NCBI GenBank assembly: GCA_016794365.1
Contig: JAEUKB010000094.1
Location: forward strand, 1 to 56,227
Length of the DNA stretch: 56,227 nt
Direction of reading: 5' to 3'
From: Myxococcales bacterium
GTDB taxonomy: Bacteria; Myxococcota_A; Polyangia; Palsa-1104; JAEUJZ01
Position numbers and translations under genes: made by a program
In this document: one piece after another, positions 15,519-25,164 of the stretch
Numbering within the stretch: the first letter of the stretch is position 1
Layout: each line of letters opens with the position of its first letter
The notes under the pieces: model-generated
Told to the model about the DNA's origin: nothing
What the model saw: only the letters and a program-made list of their open reading frames with translations
The model's database searches: none

Positions 15519-16649
15519 CTACGTGGCAAGCCTAAGCACTTCGTCGGCGATTCGCTTGGCGGCATCGGGCTTGCCGAGCCTGCGACTGGCACTGGCCATC
15601 GCGGTCAGCACGGTTCGATCTTGGCAAAGCTCGACGATGACCTGCGCAAGCTGTCCGGGCGTGGTGTCTTTTTGCAAAAGCATGCGCGCGGCACCGTGTT
15701 CGACCAGATAGCGAGCGTTGTGCGTCTGATGATCGTCGGCAGCAAACGGAAAAGGAATCAGCACGGCGGGGCGACCCAGCGCGGTCAGCTCGGCAATCGT
15801 CGTCGCTCCGGCTCGGCCAATCATCAGATCGCAGTCGCGGTAGGCACTGGCCATGTTGCTGATGAAGGGCTCGACGGACACGCAGGAAGCCAGCTCGGGA
15901 AGCTGGCTGTAGCGCTGCTGGGTGGGCTCTAAATCGCTGGGCCCCGTCTGATGATGAATGTATAGGTGCTCGCGGAGCGGCGACAGCGCAGGTGGTGGAT
16001 TCTTACACAGCTCTGCCAGTGCGTCGGTGAGCAGCGTATTGACCGCTTTGGCTCCGAGTGAACCACCGAGGATCAGCAGGCGCACGGGACCGACGGCTTC
16101 GACCGGCTCTGGGACGCTGGAATCGGTGATTGACTGACGGACCGGATTGCCAAGTAGCTCGACCTTGCCGCGTGGGAAGTAGCGACTGGCGTGGGGGAAC
16201 GACGTAAAGACGCGACGCACGACGTGCGACAAGATGCGGTTGGTGAGCCCCGGAATGGAGTTCTGTTCGAGCACCACCGTCGGAATCCGCAGCAGCGATG
16301 CGAGCAGCACGACGGGACCGGATGCATAACCTCCGACTCCAACGACGACATCGGGACGCAGCTTCCGCAAGAGCCGCAGCGTCTGAAGGAGCGCCACCGG
16401 CAGCCGCAGCAGCGAGCGCAGCGTCGCGACCGCTCCTTGACGCTTGAGTCCCGAGACTTCGATAAGTTCCAGCGGATAGCCCGACGAAGGAACGACCTTG
16501 GCTTCGATGCCGCGCGCGGTTCCGACGAAGGTGATGGACGCGCCGCGCTGGCTGAGCTGCTCGGCGAGAGCCAGGCCAGGAAACAAGTGACCGCCGGTGC
16601 CGCCGCCTGCAATGACGACGCGAGCTGGCTTGGATGTGGCTGGGCTCAT
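15519..16649 (-). CDS. murG: MurG, lipid II-forming GlcNAc transferase
   Basis: A 376-residue GT28 glycosyltransferase that adds GlcNAc to lipid I on the inner face of the membrane. It shows the N-terminal glycine loop IAGGGTGGHLFPGLALAE, GVGGYASGP, EQNSIPGLTNR and, in the C-terminal half, LILGGSLGAKAVN and IGRAGATTIAEL with PFPFAADDHQTHNA. Length and motifs are standard. Its ATG overlaps the ftsW stop as ATGA, which decides the start over upstream in-frame codons. It is the last gene of the cluster; murC, murB, ddl, ftsQ, ftsA and ftsZ do not follow. Confidence 0.97.
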   Translation of the reverse strand: MSPATSKPARVVIAGGGTGGHLFPGLALAEQLSQRGASITFVGTARGIEAKVVPSSGYPLELIEVSGLKRQGAVATLRSLLRLPVALLQTLRLLRKLRPDVVVGVGGYASGPVVLLASLLRIPTVVLEQNSIPGLTNRILSHVVRRVFTSFPHASRYFPRGKVELLGNPVRQSITDSSVPEPVEAVGPVRLLILGGSLGAKAVNTLLTDALAELCKNPPPALSPLREHLYIHHQTGPSDLEPTQQRYSQLPELASCVSVEPFISNMASAYRDCDLMIGRAGATTIAELTALGRPAVLIPFPFAADDHQTHNARYLVEHGAARMLLQKDTTPGQLAQVIVELCQDRTVLTAMASASRRLGKPDAAKRIADEVLRLAT

Positions 16650-17863
16650 ACGCGGGCTCCCGACAGTCTCTCGGCGGAACGGCGACGGTTTCTGCGCACG
16701 GACCAAAAGCGCTTCCACGCACCTTTTTTGCTTCGCTTTTCGACGGGCGCAGGCTCACAGCGCGAGATGTTGAGCAGCATCCCAATGGCGCACAGATCGA
16801 TCACCAGCGTCGAGCCTCCGAACGACAGAAACGGCAGCGTCAGGCCTTTGGTCGGCAGCGCACCGAGGACGACGCCAATGTTAAAGGCCGCTTGAAGACC
16901 GAACATCGCGGTGACTCCGACGGAGATGTACATGCCAAAGGCATCGCGCGCACGCGCTGCAATCGCACAGCCGCGCAGAACCAGCAGGATGTACATCGCG
17001 ATCACGAAGCCGACGCCGATAAAGCCCAGCTCTTCGCCGATGATCGCCAGGATGTAGTCGGTGTGCGCTTCGGGCAGAAACAGCAGCTTCTGACGGCTGT
17101 CACCCAGACCTTGTCCCGTCAAGCCGCCGGATCCGACCGCAATCAGCGACGCAGCCATCTGATAGCCGAAGGTATCGCGGAACTGCCATGGATCGAGAAA
17201 CGCCAAGATGCGTCGCAGTCGCCACGGGGTTCCGACGATGGCGTTGTAGACAATCGGGAGCGCAAACAGCCCAGCGCCAGCCAGGTAGCTGACGCGCGTT
17301 CCGGCGACAAACAGCATCGTGATCGTGGTGCCTCCGACGATCATCGCGGTGCCGAGATCCGGCTGTTTGAGCAGCAGTCCCGCAAACATCCCACAGACGA
17401 ACAGCGGCGGGAGAAAGCCCATCAAAAAGTGCCGAACCTTGTCAGCTTTCTTCGCCAAGATGTGCGCCAAAAAGATGATGAGCGCGACCTTGGCCAGCTC
17501 GGCGGGCTGAAACGACAGCGGTCCGAAGTGAAACCAGCGACGCGCACCGTTGACTCGTGAGCCAATCACCAGCACGGCTCCGAGGAGCAGCGTCGCAAAG
17601 CCCAAGATCGGATAAGCGAGCCGACGGTACAGCGAGTAATCGATCCGCATCGACAGCGCCATTCCGACCAGACCGAGCACAACCCAGATGAGATCTCGGA
17701 CCAGAAAGTACCGGCTGTCGTTCATCTTCTGCTGCGCCAGGACTGCCGAAGAAGAATAGACCATTACCAGGCCCAGCCCGACGAGCACCAAGACCACGGT
17801 AAACAGCACTGGATCGGCCCGATGCGACGAAGGTCCGGGCAGCGTCGTCGGCTCGGTCTTCAC
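16646..17863 (-). CDS. ftsW: FtsW, SEDS-family septal peptidoglycan polymerase
   Basis: A 405-residue SEDS membrane protein with about ten membrane helices. Typical segments are VMVYSSSAVLA, FQPAELAKVALIIFLA, LLLKQPDLGTAMIV, FLPEAHTDYILAIIGEELG and TKGLTLPFLSFGGSTL. The C-terminus is cytosolic and very basic (KRSKKGAWKRFWSVRRNRRR). It polymerises lipid II at the septum together with FtsI, which is not in this window. It overlaps murD upstream and murG downstream by 4 bp each. Confidence 0.96.
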   Translation of the reverse strand: MKTEPTTLPGPSSHRADPVLFTVVLVLVGLGLVMVYSSSAVLAQQKMNDSRYFLVRDLIWVVLGLVGMALSMRIDYSLYRRLAYPILGFATLLLGAVLVIGSRVNGARRWFHFGPLSFQPAELAKVALIIFLAHILAKKADKVRHFLMGFLPPLFVCGMFAGLLLKQPDLGTAMIVGGTTITMLFVAGTRVSYLAGAGLFALPIVYNAIVGTPWRLRRILAFLDPWQFRDTFGYQMAASLIAVGSGGLTGQGLGDSRQKLLFLPEAHTDYILAIIGEELGFIGVGFVIAMYILLVLRGCAIAARARDAFGMYISVGVTAMFGLQAAFNIGVVLGALPTKGLTLPFLSFGGSTLVIDLCAIGMLLNISRCEPAPVEKRSKKGAWKRFWSVRRNRRRSAERLSGARV

Positions 17864-19365
17864 TTCGCAACCCCGTCGTGGCTGTGACCGTGCGTGACTC
17901 GCATGCTGGCACCGGGAAGTGCAGCCACTGCGTCGGCAAAGACCTCGGCGCGATGTGCGTAGTCGCGAAACATGTCAAACGACGAGCACGCGGGCGACAG
18001 GACCACTGCGTCACCGGGCTGACAGAGCGCGACGGCAGAGGCGACGGCTTCGGGCAGCGACGCGGCACGTTGGACGGGAAACGCGCTGCTCGACAGGGAC
18101 TGCTCGATAAGTGGCGCAGCTTCTCCGATGGTGATGACACCGCGTGTTGTTTGTTCCGAAAGGACGCTGCGCAGCGGTTCGTACGATCCACCTTTGTCCC
18201 GGCCACCGGCGATGAGCACGAGCGGACGAGGAAAACCAGCCAGGCCTGCGACGACAGCATCGACGTTGGTGCCTTTGCTGTCGTCGAAAAATGCCACACC
18301 GTGCGCTTCGCCGATGAGCTGCATGCGATGGGGCAGGGCGGAAAAGCCGACGGTGGCTCGTCGCACTTCGTCGTAGCTGGCCAAGCCGGATGCGCGCATC
18401 AGCAGAAACGCAGCCAGCATGTTTGCTTGATTGTGTCGTCCGACGAGCTGAAACTCGCTGAGTGAATACCGTTCTTCCTTGACATCGGTTCCATTTTGTG
18501 AGGCATCAAGTCCGCCCGTCACACCGCGCAGGACCAAGTGCCCGTCATCGACGTAACCGCCCAGCTGAAGCATTCGACCTTGCAGTCTCCGCGACGGCAG
18601 CGATGACTGAGTGGTAAACAGGAAGCACGGATCGCTCGATCCCAGGTGGCGCGCATACAGTGCTTGCACTTCGGGATCGTCGGCGCTGACGATACGCGGG
18701 CTCCACGGTGCCATGTTGCGAAAAATGCGGGCTTTGGCGTCGCCGTACTCTCGCAGCGAGTGATAGCGATCCAGGTGATCCGGCGTCAGGTTCAGCAGGG
18801 CCGCAGCGTGGCAGCTGAGCGTCTCGCAGGTCTCAAGCTGATACGACGAAAGCTCGATGACGACGATGCCCTTGGGGCTGGCAGCGGCAGTACCGACGGC
18901 ATCAATCAGCGGTGTGCCGAGGTTGCCTCCGCAGAAGCTGGGACGAGACGTGGCTTTGGCAATCGCTCCGCACAAGCTGGTGACGGTGGATTTTCCGTTG
19001 GTGCCGGTGATTCCGACGATCGGCGCGGTGATGTACTGGCTGGCCAGCTCGATTTCGCCGGTGATCGGTACGCCCGCCTGACGCGCAGCGATCAGAGCAG
19101 GCCGCGTCGGTGGAACGCCGGGTGAGCAGACAATCAGATCGGCAGCGCACAGCACCTCTGGACGCAGACCGCCCAGGACAAGATCGAGTCGGCCCGTCGA
19201 TAACAGTGGCGCAATCGACGACAAAGAACTGGCGAGCGCTGCCTCTCCGCGATCGTCACAGGCCACGACTTTTGCGCCCCGCTCGATGCAGAAGCGAACG
19301 ACCGAGAGTCCGCTCTTGCCCAAGCCCACCACCGCGACGCAGCGAGAAGTCAGTTGAGTCGGCAT
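17860..19365 (-). CDS. murD: MurD, UDP-MurNAc-L-Ala:D-Glu ligase
   Basis: A 501-residue Mur ligase. The N-terminal Rossmann domain begins VAVVGLGKSGLSVVRFC; the ATP site is GITGTNGKSTVTSLCG; MurD-type segments LNLTPDHLDRY, LPHRMQLIGEAHGVAFFDDSKGTN and VLIAGGRDKGG follow. It adds D-glutamate in the third cytosolic step. At 501 residues it is longer than E. coli MurD (438), with an insertion around residues 245-290 (LPSRRLQGRMLQLGGYVDDG). It lies 3 bp after mraY and overlaps ftsW by 4 bp. Confidence 0.96.
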   Translation of the reverse strand: MPTQLTSRCVAVVGLGKSGLSVVRFCIERGAKVVACDDRGEAALASSLSSIAPLLSTGRLDLVLGGLRPEVLCAADLIVCSPGVPPTRPALIAARQAGVPITGEIELASQYITAPIVGITGTNGKSTVTSLCGAIAKATSRPSFCGGNLGTPLIDAVGTAAASPKGIVVIELSSYQLETCETLSCHAAALLNLTPDHLDRYHSLREYGDAKARIFRNMAPWSPRIVSADDPEVQALYARHLGSSDPCFLFTTQSSLPSRRLQGRMLQLGGYVDDGHLVLRGVTGGLDASQNGTDVKEERYSLSEFQLVGRHNQANMLAAFLLMRASGLASYDEVRRATVGFSALPHRMQLIGEAHGVAFFDDSKGTNVDAVVAGLAGFPRPLVLIAGGRDKGGSYEPLRSVLSEQTTRGVITIGEAAPLIEQSLSSSAFPVQRAASLPEAVASAVALCQPGDAVVLSPACSSFDMFRDYAHRAEVFADAVAALPGASMRVTHGHSHDGVAK

Positions 19366-19368
19366 TGC

Positions 19369-20481
19369 TTAGCGAACCTTCAGCGTCGCCAGCGCAATGA
19401 TCGCAAGCGAGATCGAGATGATCCAAAAACGGACAATGACCTTCGGTTCGGCCCAGCCCGACAGCTCGAAGTGATGATGCAGCGGCGCCATTCGGAAGAT
19501 GCGCTTGCCCGTCAGCTTGAACGATGCAACTTGCAGCATGACCGAGACGGTTTCAGCGACGAAGACTCCGCCGATGATGACCAGCGTGAACTCGTTTTTG
19601 GTGAGTACCGCGAGCGTTCCGAGTGCTCCGCCGAGAGACAGCGAGCCGACATCGCCCATAAAGACCTGCGCTGGATACGTGTTGTACCAAAGGAACCCGA
19701 CGCCAGCACCCGCGAGTGCGCCGCAGAATACAGCCAGCTCGCCGCTGCCGGGAATGTACGGGATCTTCAGGTACTCGGCGATGTTGAAGCCCTTGATGAT
19801 GGTGCCCGCGCCGTAGCTGAGGATGAGAAACGTCCCGGCGGATACAATCACAGGTCCGATCGCGAGCCCATCGAGTCCGTCGGTCAGATTGACTGCATGA
19901 CTTGCGCCCAGAATGACCAGCACCGCGAGCACGAAGTAGACCGGCGCAAACATCTCGAGCGGATACTTGTTGAAGTCGAGCAGCGGCAGCGCGACGCGGA
20001 AGCGCAGGCTCGGGTCATACAGGTTCGATCCAAAGATGTAGGCCACCACAGCGATGGTGATGATCGCTTGCAGCCCCAGCTTGACCTTGCCCGGAAGTCC
20101 CTTTTTCGACACGCGCAGCTTGCGATAGTCATCGAGAAATCCGACGGCACCGAAGCTAACTGTGACGAGGAGCGCAATCCAGACAAAGCGATTGGTCAGA
20201 TCACACCAGCACAGCGTCGCAATGCTGACGCAGAACAGGATCAGCAGGCCGCCCATCGTCGGGGTTCCCGCTTTCTTCTTGTGTGCCTCGGGTCCATCGC
20301 TGCGAATGCTTTCCCCGATCTGCATCTTGCGCAGACGGTCAATCAGCCACGGCCCAAGGAGCAGCCCCAGCAGCAGCGCAGTCAGGATCGCCAAGATGCT
20401 TCTCGTCGAGACGTAACGGACCACGTTCAAAAAACGCAGCGCTGGGATGGTGTGCAGTGAATACAGCAGGTGGTAGAGCAT
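19369..20481 (-). CDS. mraY: MraY, phospho-MurNAc-pentapeptide translocase
   Basis: A 370-residue ten-helix membrane enzyme making lipid I. Family motifs are present: GTPTMGGLLIL, VGFLDDYRK (catalytic Asp pair), NLTDGLDGLA, FMGDVGSLSLGG and the PLHHHFELSGWAEPKVIVRFW ending, quoted here only in part as PLHHHFE. It begins MLYHLLYSL as in proteobacterial MraY. It is 13 bp downstream of the murE-murF fusion. Confidence 0.97.
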   Translation of the reverse strand: MLYHLLYSLHTIPALRFLNVVRYVSTRSILAILTALLLGLLLGPWLIDRLRKMQIGESIRSDGPEAHKKKAGTPTMGGLLILFCVSIATLCWCDLTNRFVWIALLVTVSFGAVGFLDDYRKLRVSKKGLPGKVKLGLQAIITIAVVAYIFGSNLYDPSLRFRVALPLLDFNKYPLEMFAPVYFVLAVLVILGASHAVNLTDGLDGLAIGPVIVSAGTFLILSYGAGTIIKGFNIAEYLKIPYIPGSGELAVFCGALAGAGVGFLWYNTYPAQVFMGDVGSLSLGGALGTLAVLTKNEFTLVIIGGVFVAETVSVMLQVASFKLTGKRIFRMAPLHHHFELSGWAEPKVIVRFWIISISLAIIALATLKVR

Positions 20482-20494
20482 AAAAACGAATTCC

Positions 20495-23400
20495 TTAGCC
20501 TTCGCTCGTCGGTGCGATCGGAGAAAGAAGTGTGGAAAGTTGGGTCAAAACGCGCTCGAGAGCCATGCCTCGGGAGCCTTTGACAAGGACCACATCGCCA
20601 GCTTGTGTCGATGCTGCGACGGCGTGGGCCGCTTGCTCGGGCGAATCGACGTGCTGCGCGGACAGCCCACATTCTTGTGCGGCAGAGCTGATGTGCTTGG
20701 CGCGCTCCCCGATGGTGATGAGCTGATCAATGCCCAGCTTGGCTGCGGCTCGTCCGACTTGGGCGTGAAGCTCCGCTTCCGTCGGACCCAGCTCTAGCAT
20801 GTCACCAAGAACTGCGACGGCGCGACCGCTCTGCCGAAGCCCTGACAGCGTGCGCAGTGCCGCTTGGGTGGACGACGGATTGGCATTGTAGCAGTCGTCC
20901 AGAATCATTCGTCCACCGAGCGTCAGTAGCTGTCCGCGATGCTTGCCCGGCAAGACCTTGGCCAGTCCTGCCACAATCGTCGCTGGCGGAACCTCAAGCG
21001 CGGCTGCTACCGCCGCTGCGAGGGCGGCGTTGTCTGCGTGATGCGGTCCAATCAGCGGCAAGCGAACGGCATGTGTCGTCGCTGGCTGCGCTGCAAAACT
21101 GATTGACAAGTCCAGTCCGTCACTGGCTTCACCGCGAAGCTCGACGGATACCGATGCTGTTGTGCCAGTCCCAGTCGCCGCCGTGGCAGCTTTGAGTCGT
21201 CCCGTCAGTGCGCCCGCTCGCGCTGCCTGGTCGCGAACCAGCTTGTGTCCTTCCAAAAACACCGCCGTGGTTCCGTCGGCCATGGCCGCAAACAGCTCAC
21301 CTTTGGCAGCGGCAATGTTTTCCAAGCTGCCGAGCGTTTCCAGGTGAGCCGGTCCGACATTGGTAATGACACCGACATCGGGACGACACAGCGACGTAAG
21401 ATACGCGATCTCTCCGCGCGCTGACATGCCCAGCTCGACGACGGCAAAGCGCTGTCCGGGTCGCAGTCTCAGCAGCGTCAGCGGTACGCCGAGGTGATTG
21501 TTCAAGTTCCCATCGGTCTTGATCAGCTCACTCGGTTCACTGACGTGCGCAGAAAAGATCGCAGCAATCAGGTCTTTGGTGCTGGTCTTTCCCGAGGAAC
21601 CCGTGACGGCGATGACACGAAGCTTGGCCGCGATCTCGGGAGCTTCACGATGCGCACGCGCAAGCTGCCCGAGCGCCACGATGGTGTCCGCGACCTCGAT
21701 GATCGCGACGCTGGGGCTTTCGGGGACGGTATGAAGCTTGTCGCGCTCGATCAGCACGCCGCCGCAGCCGCTGGCAACCGCCTGCGCGATGAACTGATGT
21801 CCATCGAGTCGCTCGCCGCGAATGGCGACGAACAAGCAGCCGGGCGTCACGCTGCGGCTGTCAATTGTGACAGCGCTGAAGCGATGAGGTGAGCCTTTGA
21901 CCAAACGGCCTCCGGTTGCGCTTAGGACGCGTTCCAGCGGCAGTTCGATGGATGGTTGGATGCTGGGCATGGCTTGCGGTGTAAACTGTCCTGAGCGCGG
22001 CTGGGCATCACTGCGAAGCTGGAGCGCACGCTGGGCTTCTTCGCGATCATCGAAGTGCTGCTTGGTGGTTCCGATGATCTGGTAATCCTCGTGACCTTTT
22101 CCGGCGAGCAGGATGATGTCTTCGGGACTGGCAGCGACGATCGCGCTTTGAATGGCTTGACGACGATCGGGCTCGACCAGATAGCCGCTCGACGCTGTGC
22201 CAAGCTGCATCCGATCGGACAGGTGCGCAAGTGGCGGCCTTGCGGACTCAATTCCATCGACGATCATGTCGATGATCGCTTGCGGGTTTTCACTGCGCGG
22301 ATTGTCCGACGTGACGATCACCAGATCGGCTTGCTCGGCAGCGACTTTGCCCATCAGGAGTCGCTTGCCCGCGTCACGATCGCCACCGCAGCCGAACACC
22401 ACCAGCAGCCTACTCCGTCGTGAACCAGCGGTTGTGAGCGGCTTCAGCGTCGATAAGACACGATACAGTGCATCGGGAGTGTGCGCGTAATCGACAAAGA
22501 CCGTCGGTCCGCGTCGGCTTGGAACCCGCTCTAGCCGTCCAGGAACCCCACTTAACCGAGACAGACCGCGCCCAATTTGCGTCGCGGATAGCCCAAGCGC
22601 TACCCCAATTCCGACGCCAAGTGCCAGGTTGGACAGGTTGAAGCGTCCGGTCAGCGGCGAGTGCAGCGTCACGTCCCCGACGGGCGTCTTCAACACGGCG
22701 GTGATTCCTTCAACGCCGGTTTTTTCGCTCAGCACGGAAATGTCAGCCGGGCCTTCGAGCGAATAGCCGATTCGCTGCGCGGGTGGAAGCTTGGCAAACA
22801 GCTTCTGACCCCATTCATCGTCGAGATTGATGACCGCTCTGCCTCCCCGCTCGGCGGGAAGTAGGTGCTCGGTAAACAGACGGCACTTGGCGGCAAAGTA
22901 GTCGTCCATCGTGCCGTGCAGATCCAGGTGATCTTGGGTCAGGTTGGTAAACGCAGCGACGCGAAAGTACACTCCATGCAGGCGACCGAGCGCGAGCGCA
23001 TGCGACGACACTTCCATCGTGACAGCCTTGGCTCCGTGCTCGGCCAGCTCAGCCAGCGTTCGGTGTAGCAGCAGCGCCGTCGGTGTCGTAAACGGTGCCG
23101 CGCGATGGACTCCCGGTCCGCGATAGAGCACCGTCCCGAGCAGTCCTGGTCGAAGATCCACTTCTTCCAGCATCGTCTCGACGAGAAAGTTGCTGGTGGT
23201 CTTGCCGTTCGTCCCCGTGATGCCAATCAGCGTCAGTGAGTCCGATGGACGACCATGCTGATTCATCGCAAGCTGGGCCAGCGCACTGGTTGCATCGACG
23301 ACGGGAATTTGGAGAAGCGGACAATCAGACAGAACCTGCTCGACGATCGCGGCCCGGGCACCACGCTGCGCTGCACTGGCAATGAAGTGATGTCCATCGA

Positions 23401-23563
23401 CGGTCTGTCCTGGCACCGCAACGAACAGATCGCCAGGCTGGACCTGACGAGAGTCGTCGCGGACTTCGCCGATTTCGATCGTTTCAAGCTCTGCGTTCGT
23501 CGGTAGTGCCGCAGCATCAGACGAGCGCAGCACGACATCGCGGAGCAGCGTAGACAGCTTCAT
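20495..23563 (-). CDS. murE-murF: MurE-MurF fusion ligase
   Basis: A single 1022-residue frame joins two Mur ligases. Residues ~1-500 are MurE: DDSRQVQPGDLFVAVPG, ITGTNGKTTSNFLVE, NLTQDHLDLHG, VFVDYAHTPDALYRVL and TSDNPRSENP. The DNPR motif marks the meso-diaminopimelate-adding type. After a linker (QPRSGQFTPQAMPSIQPS) residues ~520-1022 are MurF: AVTGSSGKTSTKDLIAA, TDGNLNNHLGVPLTLL, VGPAHLE and LDDCYNANPSS. ATG at 23563 is chosen over a TTG three codons earlier. One polypeptide would add mDAP and then D-Ala-D-Ala in consecutive cytosolic steps. It heads the operon murEF-mraY-murD-ftsW-murG. Confidence 0.95.
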   Translation of the reverse strand: MKLSTLLRDVVLRSSDAAALPTNAELETIEIGEVRDDSRQVQPGDLFVAVPGQTVDGHHFIASAAQRGARAAIVEQVLSDCPLLQIPVVDATSALAQLAMNQHGRPSDSLTLIGITGTNGKTTSNFLVETMLEEVDLRPGLLGTVLYRGPGVHRAAPFTTPTALLLHRTLAELAEHGAKAVTMEVSSHALALGRLHGVYFRVAAFTNLTQDHLDLHGTMDDYFAAKCRLFTEHLLPAERGGRAVINLDDEWGQKLFAKLPPAQRIGYSLEGPADISVLSEKTGVEGITAVLKTPVGDVTLHSPLTGRFNLSNLALGVGIGVALGLSATQIGRGLSRLSGVPGRLERVPSRRGPTVFVDYAHTPDALYRVLSTLKPLTTAGSRRSRLLVVFGCGGDRDAGKRLLMGKVAAEQADLVIVTSDNPRSENPQAIIDMIVDGIESARPPLAHLSDRMQLGTASSGYLVEPDRRQAIQSAIVAASPEDIILLAGKGHEDYQIIGTTKQHFDDREEAQRALQLRSDAQPRSGQFTPQAMPSIQPSIELPLERVLSATGGRLVKGSPHRFSAVTIDSRSVTPGCLFVAIRGERLDGHQFIAQAVASGCGGVLIERDKLHTVPESPSVAIIEVADTIVALGQLARAHREAPEIAAKLRVIAVTGSSGKTSTKDLIAAIFSAHVSEPSELIKTDGNLNNHLGVPLTLLRLRPGQRFAVVELGMSARGEIAYLTSLCRPDVGVITNVGPAHLETLGSLENIAAAKGELFAAMADGTTAVFLEGHKLVRDQAARAGALTGRLKAATAATGTGTTASVSVELRGEASDGLDLSISFAAQPATTHAVRLPLIGPHHADNAALAAAVAAALEVPPATIVAGLAKVLPGKHRGQLLTLGGRMILDDCYNANPSSTQAALRTLSGLRQSGRAVAVLGDMLELGPTEAELHAQVGRAAAKLGIDQLITIGERAKHISSAAQECGLSAQHVDSPEQAAHAVAASTQAGDVVLVKGSRGMALERVLTQLSTLLSPIAPTSEG

Positions 23564-23681
23564 GGTGGCCAATTTTTCTGCAAGATCGGCGTGCTGCCAA
23601 AAAAGCTGCTGGAAGTCGGGCTGCTTCCGTCTCGAATGTCACATCACGCTGGTCTTACCTGCGCGCGAAGTTTCGCAGACG

Positions 23682-25115
23682 CTACAACACTTTTCCGGGG
23701 TTCATCAGTCCGCTTGGATCGAGCGCATCCTTGATCTTGCGCATCACATCCAGCTCGACGGAGGATCGATAACGACGCAGCTCATCGCGCTTGAGCTGAC
23801 CGATGCCGTGCTCGGCGCTGAAGCTGCCGCTCATCGACATCGTGAGATCATGAATTTTCGTCGATAACCGATCTCGGTGCGCCGCGAACTGGGCGCGATC
23901 CATTCCGACGGGCTGGCTTAGGTTGAAGTGAACATTGCCGTCGCCGACATGGCCAAATGCCACCACGCGCGTTCCCGGCACTTCCTCTTCGACGAGCTGA
24001 GACGCTTGTTCGACGAACGCTGGAACCAGGTGAATCGGCAGCGAGACATCATGCTTCAGCGACAGTCCTTCGGGCTTTTGGGCGTCGGGAATGCTCTCTC
24101 GAATGTGCCACAGCGCGTCGGACTGCGCGGGGTTTTGCGCCAGCGTCGCATCGATGACCAAGTCTTGATCCGCTGCGTCGGCAAGTAGCTTTTCAATCGC
24201 TGCGGTCAGTCGGCCATCGTCGCTGCCACTCTGGGCTTCGAGAAGCAAATAGTGTGGATATACCGTCGGAAACGGATCGCGCGTACCGGGAATGTGCTTG
24301 AGCACCATGTCGAGTGCGATGCGCGGAATGAACTCACAGCCTGTGAGCGCGTCTCCCGTCGCAATGCGCGCAAGTGACAGCAGCTTTATTACCGCATCCA
24401 GGCTCGGCACTGCGACGAGCGCGGTCGCAACCTCTTTTGGCTGAGGAAACAGCTTCAGCACCGCCGCTGAGATGATGCCGAGTGTCCCTTCCGCACCGCA
24501 GAACAGTCCACTCAAGTGATAGCCGGTGTTGTCTTTGCGCAGCCCGCGCAGCATGTCGAGCACGCGTCCGTCGGGCAGAACCACTTCCAAGCCCAGTACC
24601 AGATCGCGGCTGTTGCCGAAGCGAAGCACCTGCGTTCCGCCTGCGTTCGTCGATAAGTTGCCGCCAATTTGACAGCTTCCTTCGGCGCCCAGGCTGAGCG
24701 GAAACAGCAGACCGACGGACTCTGCGATGCGCTGAATGTCGGCGAGAACGCAGCCCGCTTCGACGGTCATGGTAAAGCTCTGTGGATCGAGCGAGCGAAC
24801 CTTGTTCATCCTGGCCAAGCTGATGACCACTTGATCGCCGCGCGTCGAGGGAACTGCGCCTCCGCACAGTCCCGTGCCTCCGCCTTGGGGAACCATCGCG
24901 ACACCGGATTTCACACACGCAGCGACGACGGCTGACAGCTCACTCGTCGATCCGGGCCGAATGACAAGCTCGGTGCTGCCTCGATACGTTCCGCGAGGCT
25001 CGGTCAAAAAAGGCTCGATCGCGTCGGCATCGGTCAAAAGTCCGGCTTCGCCCACGATCGCGGCGATTCGCTCGACGAAACCTGCTGGCAGTTTGCTGAC
25101 TTGCGAGTGTGTCAT
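23682..25115 (-). CDS. FAD-linked oxidase, GlcD/D-2-hydroxyacid dehydrogenase type
   Basis: A 477-residue flavoprotein of the PCMH/VAO class. The FAD-binding part has VIRPGSTSELSAVV, VPQGGGTGLCGGAVP and GAEGSCQIGGNLSTNAGG; the C-terminal FAD-oxidase domain has VVAFGHVGDGNVHFNLSQP and the ending SFSAEHGIGQLKRDEL. Members oxidise glycolate, D-lactate or D-2-hydroxyglutarate and pass electrons to a quinone or ETF; the substrate cannot be read from motifs. No iron-sulfur partner (GlcF-like) is adjacent, which favours the stand-alone D-2-hydroxyglutarate or D-lactate type. It is divergent from the phosphoesterase gene with a 49-bp spacer. Confidence 0.9.
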   Translation of the reverse strand: MTHSQVSKLPAGFVERIAAIVGEAGLLTDADAIEPFLTEPRGTYRGSTELVIRPGSTSELSAVVAACVKSGVAMVPQGGGTGLCGGAVPSTRGDQVVISLARMNKVRSLDPQSFTMTVEAGCVLADIQRIAESVGLLFPLSLGAEGSCQIGGNLSTNAGGTQVLRFGNSRDLVLGLEVVLPDGRVLDMLRGLRKDNTGYHLSGLFCGAEGTLGIISAAVLKLFPQPKEVATALVAVPSLDAVIKLLSLARIATGDALTGCEFIPRIALDMVLKHIPGTRDPFPTVYPHYLLLEAQSGSDDGRLTAAIEKLLADAADQDLVIDATLAQNPAQSDALWHIRESIPDAQKPEGLSLKHDVSLPIHLVPAFVEQASQLVEEEVPGTRVVAFGHVGDGNVHFNLSQPVGMDRAQFAAHRDRLSTKIHDLTMSMSGSFSAEHGIGQLKRDELRRYRSSVELDVMRKIKDALDPSGLMNPGKVL

Positions 25116-25164
25116 CAAAAGGTCCGATCCTGGATTGGATGCTTTGCGCTAGGTTGTATCCGAC

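Noticed and set aside
20495..23563. MurE-MurF fusion as a sequencing error joining two genes
   Set aside because: Both domains keep all motifs and one frame passes through a plausible disordered linker. No frameshift is needed, and fused murE-murF genes are reported in other bacteria.
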